A DNA stretch of 64,000 nt from CAYNST01 sp964546435 (GCA_964546435.1 CAZJKJ010000010.1:12882-76881); one strand, 5' to 3'; shown: positions 32,142 through 41,011, counted from the first letter of the stretch. The notes: generated from the letters alone by a model not told the origin. Translations and numbers: made by a program.

Positions 32142-33182
32142 TTAGCGGCGCCTGATCGGGATAATCTGCTGAGAGCTAAGCACCGCAACATGCAGCACGC
32201 GCGCCTCATTATAAAAGCCAATGCTGTCAAAGCCCTTATCGATGAGCCAGTTCCTTAGCATCTGGGCGCGCCTGGGTCGGGCGGCCGTATCGGCAAAGGC
32301 TCTTTTATCTGCCTTGAACACATGAAGCGGCAGCCCCTCGATGGCGGCCTCCACCGACCACTCGCTCATCTGCGCGATCATAAGCGTGCTGCTTGCGCGC
32401 AGCATCGCCGTATCCCAGTTCCCATCAAGTTTTGCACGCACGGCACGATTTGCCGGAGGCTCAAGCAAGTTGCCGGTCGCCGAGAAGTAGAACCCGAGCG
32501 AGGAATCCGGCGTATCCGGATCGAAGCGGCGCCGACGCGCCTTAAACTCATAGGCAAGCCCATTGGTGTTGCACAGAACCAGCTGCGGGATCTTGGTGCG
32601 CCGAGCGCGCTTTATCAGCGTATTTCGGGCCGAGTGCTCAAACTCGATGAGCTCCCCAAGCTCAATAAGCTCAAGCATCCGCGCCCGCACACGGGCCCGC
32701 CCGATCTTACCCGCCCCGATGACATAGCCCCCAATGGTTCTGGCAACCATCTCCATCGCGCAGGCTCCGCTCGCACCGATAGCGGCGTGAATGCGCGCAT
32801 CGAGCACGGCGAGGGTCCGATCGGTGCGCTTTGCCCGGGCTCGATGCCGATGGGGCCTCTCGCCCGAGAGCACGACTGGGGCAGGGCGCAGGGCATCACC
32901 GACCGCCGGGCCTGAGGCGTTTGATGGCGCTCTGCCTGGCGGGGGCAGCCCAATGTACCGGTAACCGGTTCTGCCACCTTCGGTTGCGATCTCGATGAAG
33001 GGGCTGCTTCGCTGGGAGGCATGATTTAGGGCGCGATTGACTTTAAAGATAGGAAGATCGAGCGCCTCAGAGAGCTCCTTTGCCGTTGCGACACTGACCC
33101 GAGAGCCAAGAAGATCATAAAGGGTCTCGTAAATCTGGACTACAACGCGCTCGGTGTCCATCTGGTCATTGACGATCGGCAT
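32142..33182 (-). CDS. winged-helix protein with ADP-ribosyltransferase-like C-terminus, 346 aa
   Basis: ATG at 33182 with GGAG eight bases upstream. N-terminal residues 8-85 look like a winged helix (YDLLGSRVSVATAKELSEAL, PIFKVNRALNHASQ, GGRTGYRYIG). A Pro/Arg-rich linker follows, then a second winged-helix-like segment (AIGASGACAMEMVARTIGG to LIELGELIEFEHS). The last 120 residues resemble the second half of ART-PolyVal domains: SLGFYFSATGNLLEPP, LPLHVFKADKRAF, LRNWLIDKGFDSIGFYNEA and LSSQQIIPIR (place of the catalytic Glu-x-Gln region). The His-Gly start motif is missing, so it may be inactive or differently built. A regulator or DNA-targeted effector is possible. Confidence 0.55.
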   Translation of the reverse strand: MPIVNDQMDTERVVVQIYETLYDLLGSRVSVATAKELSEALDLPIFKVNRALNHASQRSSPFIEIATEGGRTGYRYIGLPPPGRAPSNASGPAVGDALRPAPVVLSGERPHRHRARAKRTDRTLAVLDARIHAAIGASGACAMEMVARTIGGYVIGAGKIGRARVRARMLELIELGELIEFEHSARNTLIKRARRTKIPQLVLCNTNGLAYEFKARRRRFDPDTPDSSLGFYFSATGNLLEPPANRAVRAKLDGNWDTAMLRASSTLMIAQMSEWSVEAAIEGLPLHVFKADKRAFADTAARPRRAQMLRNWLIDKGFDSIGFYNEARVLHVAVLSSQQIIPIRRR

Positions 33183-33253
33183 TGTGGCATCTCCGGTAAA
33201 GCCCGATGTGGGCAATTGGCAGCGCGGCTTGAGCGATGCATTGTATGACCATT

Positions 33254-33282
33254 AATATAGTAAAAACAACCGAGTTTGCCAA
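33254..33282 (-). promoter_or_regulatory. sigma70 promoter of the winged-helix/ART-like gene
   Basis: TTGGCA at 33282-33277, 17-base spacer, TATATT at 33259-33254. Confidence 0.75.
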
Positions 33283-33311
33283 AATAGGTGAGAAAATAAT
33301 CAGTAATTATT

Positions 33312-33536
33312 ATGGCTCGCTGCGCACAAAATCGCTTTGATGCAGCATTCCAGGAGCGAGATGCATCCAATCAAGCGGAATTTAAAGCCAGCACCACTGG
33401 CGCCTTACGCTGCACGGCCGCCCGCCAGGTGCCGGCACGAGAAGAGATCTGCCGATACCACATATCGGCCCGCCTAGCGCCTGGGCATCCTCATAGAGGA
33501 GCTTTGGGCTATATGGGCTATACTTCAGGCGATTGA
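33312..33536 (+). CDS. possible small protein, 74 aa
   Basis: An open frame from ATG 33312 to TGA 33536 that ends 15 bases before the next gene. It lacks a binding site. The composition is soluble with Cys and Arg (MARCAQNRFDAAFQERDASNQ, EEICRYHISARL) and codon choice is like its neighbours. It may be a real gene cotranscribed with the membrane protein at 33551, or chance. It fills most of the 368-base gap between 33182 and 33551. Confidence 0.3.
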   Translation: MARCAQNRFDAAFQERDASNQAEFKASTTGALRCTAARQVPAREEICRYHISARLAPGHPHRGALGYMGYTSGD

Positions 33537-33550
33537 ATCCGGAGGCAGTT

Positions 33551-33769
33551 ATGCCGCAGTTTACTCCCCGAGAGCGCTTAAGAATCGCGATGCACTGTGA
33601 CTTTTGTCTGACGGTTCGCGCCTTTTTTACCGGGTTGTTCAGGGTGCTCTTCAGCTGGGGCGGCTTTTGGATCTCAATGTACGTGCTGTTCTTTATGACG
33701 CCGTTCTCATTCTGGTTTTTTGACAAACTCAGTTTTTGGTTCTTTTTTGGGGTATGGCCTGCCGCTTAG
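33551..33769 (+). CDS. small aromatic-rich membrane protein, 72 aa
   Basis: ATG at 33551 with GGAGG five bases upstream, the best binding site in the region. After a soluble basic start (PQFTPRERLRIAMHCDFCLT) the protein is hydrophobic and packed with Phe and Trp: FFTGLFRVLFSWGGFWISMY and VLFFMTPFSFWFFDKLSFWF, two membrane helices. A C-x-x-C pair sits before the first helix. Function unknown; small aromatic membrane proteins may be toxins, holin-like or stress factors. Confidence 0.65.
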   Translation: MPQFTPRERLRIAMHCDFCLTVRAFFTGLFRVLFSWGGFWISMYVLFFMTPFSFWFFDKLSFWFFFGVWPAA

Positions 33770-34015
33770 GGCTCTGCAGGGCAAGCACCGGCAAGTCCAT
33801 CCCGATCATCCTGATCCATTGGGTGCTTTAGTCGCCCGGGCATGACAGCCCGCACTATCATCCGCACCGCCGCATGATTTTATCTGGAGCGCAATCCCCA
33901 CCCCCATCACCACTTATCGGGGCGTGTCCGCGCGGATGATGCTGAGTTATTTAATGAGCCAGAGCGCACCGCCTGAGAGGGCCGGCGAAGCCCGCCCCTA
34001 AAGAGGATCACCGGA

Positions 34016-34330
34016 TCAAAAATAACCTGCGCGGCAGCGCCAACGGCATGCGCGGTTCGGACAATAACGGTAAGCGCCGCCGAAAGATAACCGATCAAGC
34101 ACCGTGCATTCACGTAAACCACAAAGCGGCCAGAAATAACCCGGATCAAACCACACCTTAACGGTGGCCTTGGCCAGTTTGCCGGCTCTGGTGGCGATAA
34201 AACGCTGCGCTGATGACTGGCACTTCGTGCATCGCTCTACAGTGAGCCGCACCCGTCTTTGCCAAAGGCTCCGAATAGCGGTGCGATGTCTGCATCGGCA
34301 CTTCTCATCGCTGAACGCATAAATATACAT
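34016..34330 (-). CDS. possible Cys-rich small protein, 104 aa (frame uncertain)
   Basis: A consensus promoter (34322-34350) fires into this minus-strand region, but which frame is used is unclear. The frame from ATG 34330 gives several Cys pairs (EKCRCRH, ERCTKCQSS, CPNRACRWRC) that could bind zinc, yet its ATG overlaps the -10 box. A competing frame, 33907-34149 with TTG start and AAGGTG upstream, would give a small hydrophobic membrane protein (CLIGYLSAALTVIVRTAHAVG). Only one is likely real; I cannot decide. Confidence 0.3.
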   Translation of the reverse strand: MYIYAFSDEKCRCRHRTAIRSLWQRRVRLTVERCTKCQSSAQRFIATRAGKLAKATVKVWFDPGYFWPLCGLRECTVLDRLSFGGAYRYCPNRACRWRCRAGYF

Positions 34331-34350
34331 AATAATATATAAAAAGACAA
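34322..34350 (-). promoter_or_regulatory. sigma70 promoter reading into 34330-33900
   Basis: TTGTCT at 34350-34345, 17-base spacer, TATATT at 34327-34322. Confidence 0.65.
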
Positions 34351-34539
34351 TTAGAGCGGCGCCCTCAGAAGCTGCCGGGTAAGCGGCTTTGTGCGCAGCG
34401 CCCCGTAGCAAGAAGGCGGATAAATAAAGCTCCAGGCGACCTGCAGTGCTCGGCCTCGGCGAAGGCATTCATCTGGCAGGTGTATCTTGAGTGCGCTACC
34501 ATGCATATAATAAACGAATAAATATAAGGAAGACATACA

Positions 34540-35502
34540 ATGGCGCGCTACCGGCAGGTGGCCTTTCATGGCGGCCGCAAGAATTTCGAAGCCTTTAACT
34601 CTGCGGCATTTAGATCGGGCGCAGATTTTCACAAATACGGCCTGGGCTTTTACTTCTCAACAGATCCAGATGTGGCGCAACAGTATCGCATGGACGATTG
34701 CGCTCTGAGGGATACTGATGTCGTGTATATGTATGAGAGCGGGCACGCAGAGTCGATCACGATTGATGCATCGGATGAGCTCATGCACCAGGCGGCGCAG
34801 GCGCTGATGGAGCACGGCCTTGAGCAGGCAATCGAAATTGCCAGCGAGGCGGCAAATCAGCCGCTGGCGCGGGCGATATCGAGTCTTGAGCAGGCCAGCC
34901 ACAGCTTAACAGAAGCTCGGGGCGTGGTGTACAAGGTGAGCATTCCGGCAGAGCACGAGCTTATGGACTGGAACTCTGAGATCAGCGAGGATCTGCTGAT
35001 TAAAATCGCACACGCACTTATCCCTCGCGAGAGGATTGAGCGCTCGCGGACCTGGCTTGAGCAGAACCTCTTGCAGCCCTGGCAGTGCAAGGACCCAAAG
35101 GCGTTATCTGATCGACTTATCGTGCGCCCAAAGCGTGGATACCTTGATGAGCAAAAGCCAGATCTTTGCCCGGGAGCAAGCTGGAGCGAGTTCTATGAGA
35201 TCCTTGGAAGCTATCACATGGGCGCAGATGATGATTTCAGTGGCAGCTCGGTCTATGCCTATCTGACACACTGCGCCGCAAGCGAGCCTGAGGCGATTAA
35301 GATACTTATCAGCTGCGGCACTCTGGGCTTTACGGCATCTGACTCACACCGCAGCGCGCTCAAGCACACCAAGGTGATCAGCATCTTTCGGGCAGATGAC
35401 ATTAAGGTACTCGAGAAGGGCTATGATGCACAAACGATCGAGCGGTGGCGCGATGAGCTCTGTGGCGCGAGGCGGCAGGCTGACAGCGAGTTTGGGCTCT
35501 GA
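34540..35502 (+). CDS. ADP-ribosyltransferase-like (PolyVal-type) protein, 320 aa
   Basis: ATG at 34540 with AAGGA ten bases upstream. The ART landmarks are seen: VAFHGGRKNFEAFN (His, Gly), GLGFYFSTDPDVAQQY (NAD-binding strand and Ser/Thr-aromatic), a long helical insert (residues 60-130), YKVSIPAEHELMDWN, and a C-terminal module SSVYAYLTHC, LISCGTLGFTASDSH, VISIFRADDIKVL that matches the domain end in phage and plasmid polyvalent proteins. The usual glycine-isoleucine repeat of that end is altered. Catalytic Glu is not certain. Probably transfers ADP-ribose to an unknown target. It ends in ADSEFGL, a tail shared with the protein at 47099. Confidence 0.65.
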   Translation: MARYRQVAFHGGRKNFEAFNSAAFRSGADFHKYGLGFYFSTDPDVAQQYRMDDCALRDTDVVYMYESGHAESITIDASDELMHQAAQALMEHGLEQAIEIASEAANQPLARAISSLEQASHSLTEARGVVYKVSIPAEHELMDWNSEISEDLLIKIAHALIPRERIERSRTWLEQNLLQPWQCKDPKALSDRLIVRPKRGYLDEQKPDLCPGASWSEFYEILGSYHMGADDDFSGSSVYAYLTHCAASEPEAIKILISCGTLGFTASDSHRSALKHTKVISIFRADDIKVLEKGYDAQTIERWRDELCGARRQADSEFGL

Positions 35503-35832
35503 TCAATCCGGCCAGATCCTTGCGCGAGGCGCCGCCTTGCGCCGATGCGGCCACGCCCGCTCTCGGGCGCGCTCGCATTATTTGCCCTCTTTATAAATAT
35601 TAAAAAAATAATACCCCCCCCTGCACAAGAAGGGTTAGGTCTATGCCGCAGATCGCTCCGCTGATCCTACTCTTAGCCACACCGCACAAACTCGAACTAT
35701 ACTCATGACGGCTCGATACTCGGTGCCTGAATTAGGTGCTTTACAGTATCGATCTGATGTGCATTAAAAGGAGCTGGCAGCTATCTCACAGCAATGCTGA
35801 GAAGCCACTGCCAATGAGGAAATCCAATCGCG
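35503..35832. other. 330-base stretch with AT block and a C8 run
   Basis: No gene seen. At 35591-35621 an AT-rich block (ATAAATATTAAAAAAATAATA) runs into eight C. The region just before the next gene has a plain sequence without a clear promoter; TTTACA near 35750 is a weak -35 candidate. Confidence 0.4.
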
Positions 35833-36546
35833 ATGACAAAATGTAAAGAGTGCGGCAATCAAGTAAACACGAACGCCAAGACATGCCCGGGTTGCGGCAC
35901 CTACATTCACGCTGAGAACTCGCTAGGACTGCTGTTGATTCCGGTGATCGGTTTTGTGGCTATGATCGCGGTTAAGGTTTTGCCTGAGTTAATTCCCACC
36001 GTGGGATACACTGAAGCTGCAAAAACCGCTTCGGATCAGGATCAGACCAAGTACTATGTCCCGGATAAGCCAGTGCCGCCGTCCTGGTCCACATATACAT
36101 CGAGGGATGAGATGACGGGCAGGCTAAGCGCATACGCCAAGTCTCCAGCCACCGAGCCCCTGGTGCCGATGGACTTTCCATACCGCGCGGTTCGAAGCCA
36201 GATGGGATTTGGCTGCGACGGGATAACTGAGTGGATGTACATTACATTCACCCAGGCGCCGAATTTAGATGATACCGACACGCGTGACGGCTACAACGCA
36301 ATCACTACCCGATTCAAATGGGATGATGACTTGCGACAGGAGCTATTTACCCAGAAGTGGGGATCGAAGGTGTTGCATTTTCGAGGCAGTGCCGGGGCGA
36401 TATGGAACGCGCTAAGATCAAGGCGAGCCCTGCTGGAGCTAAAATGGCACGGCCAGAACTCGGTCCATTTTCCGTACTCATTAAACGGCTCGAGCAAAGC
36501 GATTTCACAGGCCCGGGCAGATTGCCGATCGGATGCATATAAATAA
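35833..36546 (+). CDS. zinc-ribbon membrane protein with VasI-like outer domain, 237 aa
   Basis: Starts with a zinc ribbon (KCKECGNQ and KTCPGCGTY, two C-x-x-C pairs, residues 3-21), then a membrane helix (LGLLLIPVIGFVAMIAV, residues 32-48). The outer part after residue 100 has a strand-rich domain with conserved-looking spacing (GFGCDGITEWMYITFT, FKWDDDLRQELF, LLELKWHG, SLNGSSKAISQARADC) recalling VasI-like periplasmic domains, a weak call. The zinc ribbon would face the cytoplasm. Role unknown, possibly sensing. Ends at a shared hairpin with the convergent gene at 36589. Confidence 0.6.
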   Translation: MTKCKECGNQVNTNAKTCPGCGTYIHAENSLGLLLIPVIGFVAMIAVKVLPELIPTVGYTEAAKTASDQDQTKYYVPDKPVPPSWSTYTSRDEMTGRLSAYAKSPATEPLVPMDFPYRAVRSQMGFGCDGITEWMYITFTQAPNLDDTDTRDGYNAITTRFKWDDDLRQELFTQKWGSKVLHFRGSAGAIWNALRSRRALLELKWHGQNSVHFPYSLNGSSKAISQARADCRSDAYK

Positions 36547-36558
36547 CGAAGCGGTAAG

Positions 36559-36582
36559 GCCCCGGCGATCTCATGCCGGGGC
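36559..36582. terminator. hairpin between convergent genes
   Basis: GCCCCGGC (36559-36566) pairs perfectly with GCCGGGGC (36575-36582); outer bases TAAGG/CCTTA extend the symmetry. Serves genes ending at 36546 and 36589. Confidence 0.7.
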
Positions 36583-36588
36583 GGAACC

Positions 36589-37932
36589 TTATGGCTCATT
36601 CATATCACAGGCACCGGGTTCTTGTGCGATAAGTTTTCCGATCGACATTGATTTCATTGTATGCTCATAGATCCTTGCCCCAAGTGATGTGGCGGTCTGT
36701 CTGGCATTCTCCTGCCAGTGACCCGGCTCGGCCGCTGTGCGTTTATAGTGATCAAGCAGCTTATCAAGCGCCTTGATGCGCTCGAGGTGGTGCTGCTGGC
36801 GCTGCGCGAGCGATCGGGTATCGGGATCAAAAATGAGCTCGCCCCGTGTGAGCTGATCTTGCTGCGATGCGATAATGGAGCAAATCGCATAGCCGGTCAC
36901 ATGGACACTTGTCCCGTCGCCTCGCGGATTTATCGGCACATTTGTGCGTAAAGTCTCGCCCGATGCCTCGTGTGTATAGGTAAGCTCAACCCGGTAAAAC
37001 GCGCCGAGGGCTTCATCCTCATCCATCAGCACCCGACTGACGCTGTACGAGCCCTGCCCGGATTCAAACTGCGCGGTAAATGTATCGCTTGAGCTTGGGC
37101 AGAATCTGCCCAGCACCTGGCGGATCTCCTCTTCGGCGTCTTTGCAATCAAGCACAGCTAACTGCCGGCCCTTGATATCAAAACCTTTTTCACGAAGTGC
37201 TTTGGTCGCATTTTTAAGCGATGCGTAGTCCTTTGTATCATGATCGATGTGATTCGCCCCGGAGCTGCCAACGTAACTGCTAAAAACCTGGTACCGGCCC
37301 TTTTGATTGATCACTACTCCGGCAGGCATTTGCTGGTTGGCAAAGTACTCTTTCACGCTTTCGTTTTTAAATAGCTTCACCACCCCCACCTGGTCAGTCT
37401 CGCGCGGCACGCCGCGATCGACCACGGCCGAGAGAATCTGGACTCGGCCCGAGATAAACCCGTCAAAGAGCTCAAGCGCATTTTGCGTGAGAATCTCAAG
37501 GTTATTGCACCGAAGGGTCGCAACGCGTGTGCCGTGGCTGCCCGAGGCTTTTGTTACCATCCCAAGATAAAGCCCGGAGGCGCTTCGGATAATTGATACC
37601 CTCACTGTAAAGCAGGCCGCGCGCGCATTACTAAAGCGAATATGTGCTGCAATCAGGCAATGAGGCGCATCAAGAGCGATCGCCTCCCGATCGGCAAGGT
37701 GTTTGCGGGCAGCCTCAATTATTTGGGATTCACTTTGATCGCTTTCAGGGGCGATATCAAAAAAGGTGTGGCCTGTAACCGACTCAAAATCCTCAAGGCT
37801 CATCGATGTCGCATGCTTTTGCGAGCCATTCATGGTCATGGTGACCGGCTCATCGCGGGTCTTTGGCCGGCAGATGACCCGCTCTTGCACGCCGTTCAAA
37901 GTAAAGCTGTAGCTTTTATCAAGAATCTTCAT
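36589..37932 (-). CDS. unknown protein, 447 aa
   Basis: ATG at 37932 with GGAA upstream. Large soluble protein, no membrane helix. N-terminal part is beta-rich and polar (YSFTLNGVQERVICRP, VTMTMNGSQKHATS), the middle has VRVSIIRSASGLYLG and FDGFISGRVQILSAVVD, and the C-terminal third is helical (RQQHHLERIKALDKLLDHYKRT). No catalytic motif recognised. GC and codon use are typical of the element. Monocistronic. Confidence 0.7.
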   Translation of the reverse strand: MKILDKSYSFTLNGVQERVICRPKTRDEPVTMTMNGSQKHATSMSLEDFESVTGHTFFDIAPESDQSESQIIEAARKHLADREAIALDAPHCLIAAHIRFSNARAACFTVRVSIIRSASGLYLGMVTKASGSHGTRVATLRCNNLEILTQNALELFDGFISGRVQILSAVVDRGVPRETDQVGVVKLFKNESVKEYFANQQMPAGVVINQKGRYQVFSSYVGSSGANHIDHDTKDYASLKNATKALREKGFDIKGRQLAVLDCKDAEEEIRQVLGRFCPSSSDTFTAQFESGQGSYSVSRVLMDEDEALGAFYRVELTYTHEASGETLRTNVPINPRGDGTSVHVTGYAICSIIASQQDQLTRGELIFDPDTRSLAQRQQHHLERIKALDKLLDHYKRTAAEPGHWQENARQTATSLGARIYEHTMKSMSIGKLIAQEPGACDMNEP

Positions 37933-38102
37933 TTTAATTTCCAGTTACGAGAATGTAAAAATTTCTTATCACCAAAGCCGCGCGCGCTCAAGCGCGCTCA
38001 ATAGCGGCGCGAGCCTTGCCATGGTGGGTGCTTCATGTCCTGTCCCAGTCGGGGCGATCACAGACACACTTCATCAATTTCGCAGCGCAGAAATCTACAG
38101 GC

Positions 38103-38651
38103 CTAAGGGGTGGGCCCGCAGGTATCTGGCTGCGGCAAGCTTTGCTGATCAAGACGCTCTTTACTCATCATCGAATCGGCATGCGCATCGTGCAGAAGGC
38201 GTGTTTCCAGGGCTGCCTCGGAAATCCCTCGCGCATCGCCTGCGCCCGGGTAAAGCTCCCCGCGAAGGCTCTCGTGCGGGTACAGCGCGCTAATAAGTGG
38301 ATGGGCAAGAAGCTTGTCATCGCGAAACACGTACAGTGCATCATCGCGAGCTAAAAGCCGCTTCGCAGTGGTGCTTTCGGCAACTTTGTTGCGGCCATGC
38401 TTTGAGACTTCCTGCTCGCAGATGCGGGCATACTCTTTTTTTGTGAGATCCTTAAAGATAACGATGGCACCTAGCGCCTGCCGGAAAATATCGCTACTTT
38501 CTGAGCCGAGCTTATAGTCAAGCAAGATCTTTACGGTCGGGCCAATATCGTGGTTCGCTATTCTTGTTACGCGCACACGGGGCTTGGCGTTCGTGACAAG
38601 ACCCTTTGCGCTTGCAAGATGGTAAAGCTCGTTGATTGTCAGGTTTTTCAT
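38103..38651 (-). CDS. unknown basic protein, 182 aa
   Basis: ATG at 38651. Soluble and basic, N-terminal NELYHLASAKGLVTNAKPRVRVTRIA, central TVKILLDYKLGSES, IVIFKDLTKKEYARICEQE and a long polar C-terminus (TTAKRLLARDDALYVF, HESLRGELYPGAG). Might be a nucleic-acid binding protein by charge. No family recognised. TATAAT lies just upstream. Confidence 0.65.
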   Translation of the reverse strand: MKNLTINELYHLASAKGLVTNAKPRVRVTRIANHDIGPTVKILLDYKLGSESSDIFRQALGAIVIFKDLTKKEYARICEQEVSKHGRNKVAESTTAKRLLARDDALYVFRDDKLLAHPLISALYPHESLRGELYPGAGDARGISEAALETRLLHDAHADSMMSKERLDQQSLPQPDTCGPTP

Positions 38652-38664
38652 GGTTTAGCACCGA

Positions 38665-38694
38665 ATTATAATACTTGCTATATTATATATTGAA
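38665..38694 (-). promoter_or_regulatory. promoter of the 182-aa gene
   Basis: TTCAAT at 38694-38689, 18-base spacer, TATAAT at 38670-38665. Confidence 0.6.
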
Positions 38695-38913
38695 TCGGGT
38701 CGCGTGGAAACGTTGATATCACACGAAAGCGCCGCCAGTGCGCTCGCGCTTCGTAGCGCTTGATCGGTGGGGCGCGCCTTGGCGCTGCCGGTACGGCACT
38801 GATGATTTACTGCCGGAGCCTGCTCTTTGCCGGCTCACAAAGCGCGATCGGGCAAGGATAATCGTATAATTGGGCAGCTTCTGGCGCCTGAGAGCTGCGC
38901 CTAAAAAGGGGGG

Positions 38914-39504
38914 CTATGGCTCAAAGCCGCCATCAAGAGAGCGCTCTTGGGTGCCGAGGCAATTGGGTACAATCGACTTATGCATCCAGTGCTCATCGCC
39001 CTGCACGTGCCCGGCTCGAACCCACTTTGCAACCACTTGATTGAACTGCTCAGATGCAATAATACCGGCATCAAAGGGCCCTCGATACAAGGTATCCACG
39101 CAGGGAAAGCCAAGCAGAGACGCCCACTCCAGGGTGTCATCCCAGCTTAGTGCGTGATTTGTTTCATCCCATATCGAAAAGATGTAGAAGTAGCTTTGCA
39201 GATTGTCATAGGCAATGCTGTGCCTCGCGTAGAGATTCTCCCCGCACACCCGCCAGTTCTGTGGAATCAAAAAACCCATCTCGCCATGCTTGCGGCTCAG
39301 CCAGTGGCGCGATTCGTGCGGGCTGTACGTGCCGGAGCGGGCGTGCATATAGCTGGTGTACAAAGTGGTGCACTAGCCGTCCATTTTTTCGGTGATCACG
39401 ATCTGCTCGGCCTGCATGGTGGGGGTGTCCCGAAGCAGCTTGTCATCACTTGATACACCCGGGGAGCCCGGCAGGTGAAACGTGCGCGGATATTTGCAGA
39501 TCAT
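38914..39504 (-). pseudogene. RNA ligase, interrupted by an amber codon
   Basis: The frame starts at ATG 39504 (MICKYPRTFHLPGSP) and reads as an Rnl2-like RNA ligase. The catalytic lysine motif I is ITEKMDG (Lys40), followed at once by TAG at 39373-39375 where related ligases usually have Glu; downstream the frame stays open and resembles the family: CTTLYTSYMHARSG, WRVCGENLYARHSI, SYFYIFSIWDE, LSWDDTLEW, KWVRAGHVQ, HWMHKSIVPN. Between GFPCVDTLYRGPFD and FNQVVAKW the stretch that should hold motif IV (E-G-x-V) appears missing. So it carries a nonsense codon and probably an internal deletion; read-through of TAG or a sequencing error are alternatives. Confidence 0.75.
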
Positions 39505-39537
39505 GGCGGCGCCTAATGGATCAGGTAAAGTTGAGTG

Positions 39538-39565
39538 ATTATATAATAATAAGCCAAGGCGCTAA
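39538..39565 (-). promoter_or_regulatory. promoter of the broken RNA ligase gene
   Basis: TTAGCG at 39565-39560, 16-base spacer, TATAAT at 39543-39538. It overlaps the end of folA. Confidence 0.5.
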
Positions 39566-40155
39566 CCTCTCGAGGAGTCACGCCCGCTCGGGATTTGCTG
39601 CAAGGATGCGCGCCGGTACACATCGAATGAGAAGCTCTGAGAGGAGCTTTGGGACGGCTCGCAGCTTACGCGCTCCCAGATGGCAGGGTTAATGGCCGGA
39701 AAGTGGGCATCCCCGGGGATGTCCCTGGTTTTGATCTCGGTGATATAAAGCGCATCCAAAAATCCAAGCACCTGCCGGTATATCTCTTCACCCCCGATAA
39801 CAAAGACCTTCTTTTTGCCGCCACTAATGGCCGCAGCGCTCGCAAGCGACAGCGCAAGCGCAAGCTCATGGGCAACGTGCACGCCCGGATAGGACCAGTT
39901 GGCCTTACGCGTCAGCACGAAGTTTGAGCGATCCGGCAGCGGCCGTGCGAGCCTGGCAATGATTGAGTCAAATGTTTTTCGGCCCATAATCACCGGGCAC
40001 CCAAGTGTGGCTCTTTTAAAGTAGGCAAGATCCTCCGGGATGTGCCAGGGCATGGCATTATCGGCGCCGATGACCCGGTTTTGCGTCATTGCGACGATCG
40101 CTGCAAGCTCGATGCTGTCGGGTATCTCGGACGGGCGCTTTAATGATGCGATCAT
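39562..40155 (-). CDS. folA: dihydrofolate reductase, 197 aa
   Basis: Reduces dihydrofolate to tetrahydrofolate with NADPH. Start at ATG 40155; the frame runs on upstream but that part is Pro/Arg-rich and lies in the leader. Landmarks: IELAAIVAMTQNRVIGADNAMPWHIPEDLAYFK in two pieces (active-site loop with Trp and the acidic Glu/Asp of IPEDL), VIMGRKTFDSI (NADPH phosphate), LTRKANW, KVFVIGGEEIYRQVL (G-G loop) and ITEIKT. All key residues are present. Slightly longer than E. coli DHFR, with a Ser-rich C-terminus (SQSSSQSFSFDVYRR). Completes the thymidylate cycle with ThyA. Confidence 0.93.
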   Translation of the reverse strand: MIASLKRPSEIPDSIELAAIVAMTQNRVIGADNAMPWHIPEDLAYFKRATLGCPVIMGRKTFDSIIARLARPLPDRSNFVLTRKANWSYPGVHVAHELALALSLASAAAISGGKKKVFVIGGEEIYRQVLGFLDALYITEIKTRDIPGDAHFPAINPAIWERVSCEPSQSSSQSFSFDVYRRASLQQIPSGRDSSRG

Positions 40156-40377
40156 CAGTGAGTCTCTTTTTGGGGAAAGGGTGCGGGCAGTATCACCCGG
40201 CACCTGTATTTGTGCGGGCGGTGCCGGCCGGACCCTGTTTACTTGAGGGGTCTTTGCGGCCTGCGGGCATCCAAAGCCTGAATCAGAGCATGCATTAAAA
40301 TACATATTTAATCAATAAATAATATGATCACCAAGGCGCTTTTACGCGCAGCAGGTGGAGTGGTTCATGGCATGTGA

Positions 40378-40383
40378 TATAAT
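40378..40383 (+). promoter_or_regulatory. extended -10 promoter of the 135-aa gene
   Basis: TGATATAAT with TATAAT at 40378-40383; weak -35 region. The ATG is at 40417. Confidence 0.6.
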
Positions 40384-40416
40384 TAACATAATAGTAAATA
40401 TGTAAGTGGACGATAT

Positions 40417-40824
40417 ATGAAGCATCCCTTTAAATTCGTTGTGAGCGAAACCTACGAGATTATTACCCATGAGAGCGCCGAGCACGCCGATGCGGCCGAG
40501 CGAGGGTTTAATTTCCGGGACTCAAACTACCTGGTCAATGATCTGGCAAGCTACATCAGCGATGAGGGCTTTACTCATCGCTCCTCGGGCGGTGAGATCG
40601 ATGAGCGCACCTGGCTTAGCACTGAGCCTGTGGTGGATTACCGGGACGGCTCAAGCACATCAAGATCATTACACTTTCACGGCGTGATCGATGATGATGG
40701 GGTGGAGATTGACCGCGAGCAGGCCGAAAAGCTCTGGCGCTACGTGGCGGGCAATGCCGATGCTTTAAGCCGGGCGTTTCCAGAGGAGTTTGATCAAAAT
40801 GACTTCGACGGCGTGATTGGCTAA
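40417..40824 (+). CDS. unknown phage/plasmid-type protein, 135 aa
   Basis: ATG at 40417. The opening KFVVSETYEIITHESAEHADAAERGFNF resembles a family of small hypothetical proteins of phages and large plasmids (Y-E-I-I-T, E-S-A-E, D-A-A-E-R-G-F), recalled, not searched. Acidic, soluble, ends LSRAFPEEFDQNDFDGVIG. Function unknown. Own promoter; ends at a hairpin. Confidence 0.7.
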   Translation: MKHPFKFVVSETYEIITHESAEHADAAERGFNFRDSNYLVNDLASYISDEGFTHRSSGGEIDERTWLSTEPVVDYRDGSSTSRSLHFHGVIDDDGVEIDREQAEKLWRYVAGNADALSRAFPEEFDQNDFDGVIG

Positions 40825-40861
40825 GGCTCACTTACCGATCCTTGCTCGGACGCCATGGAGC

Positions 40862-40896
40862 GCCCTCAGCCTTGGGAGAAAACCAGGGCTGAGGGC
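40862..40896. terminator. hairpin between convergent genes
   Basis: GCCCTCAGCC (40862-40871) pairs with GGCTGAGGGC (40887-40896), extended by further pairs (TTGG/CCA) towards the loop; lies between the genes ending at 40824 and 41012. Confidence 0.7.
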
Positions 40897-41011
40897 TTCG
40901 CTATGGAGGGCCCTCACAGGACGCGCTTTTAGCTAAGCCCAGACGCCGGGGCCTGGTCGGGCTTAAGACCCGGGATGCTGCAGGTGCTGCCCGGTGCAGG
41001 TGCGGCGCGAC

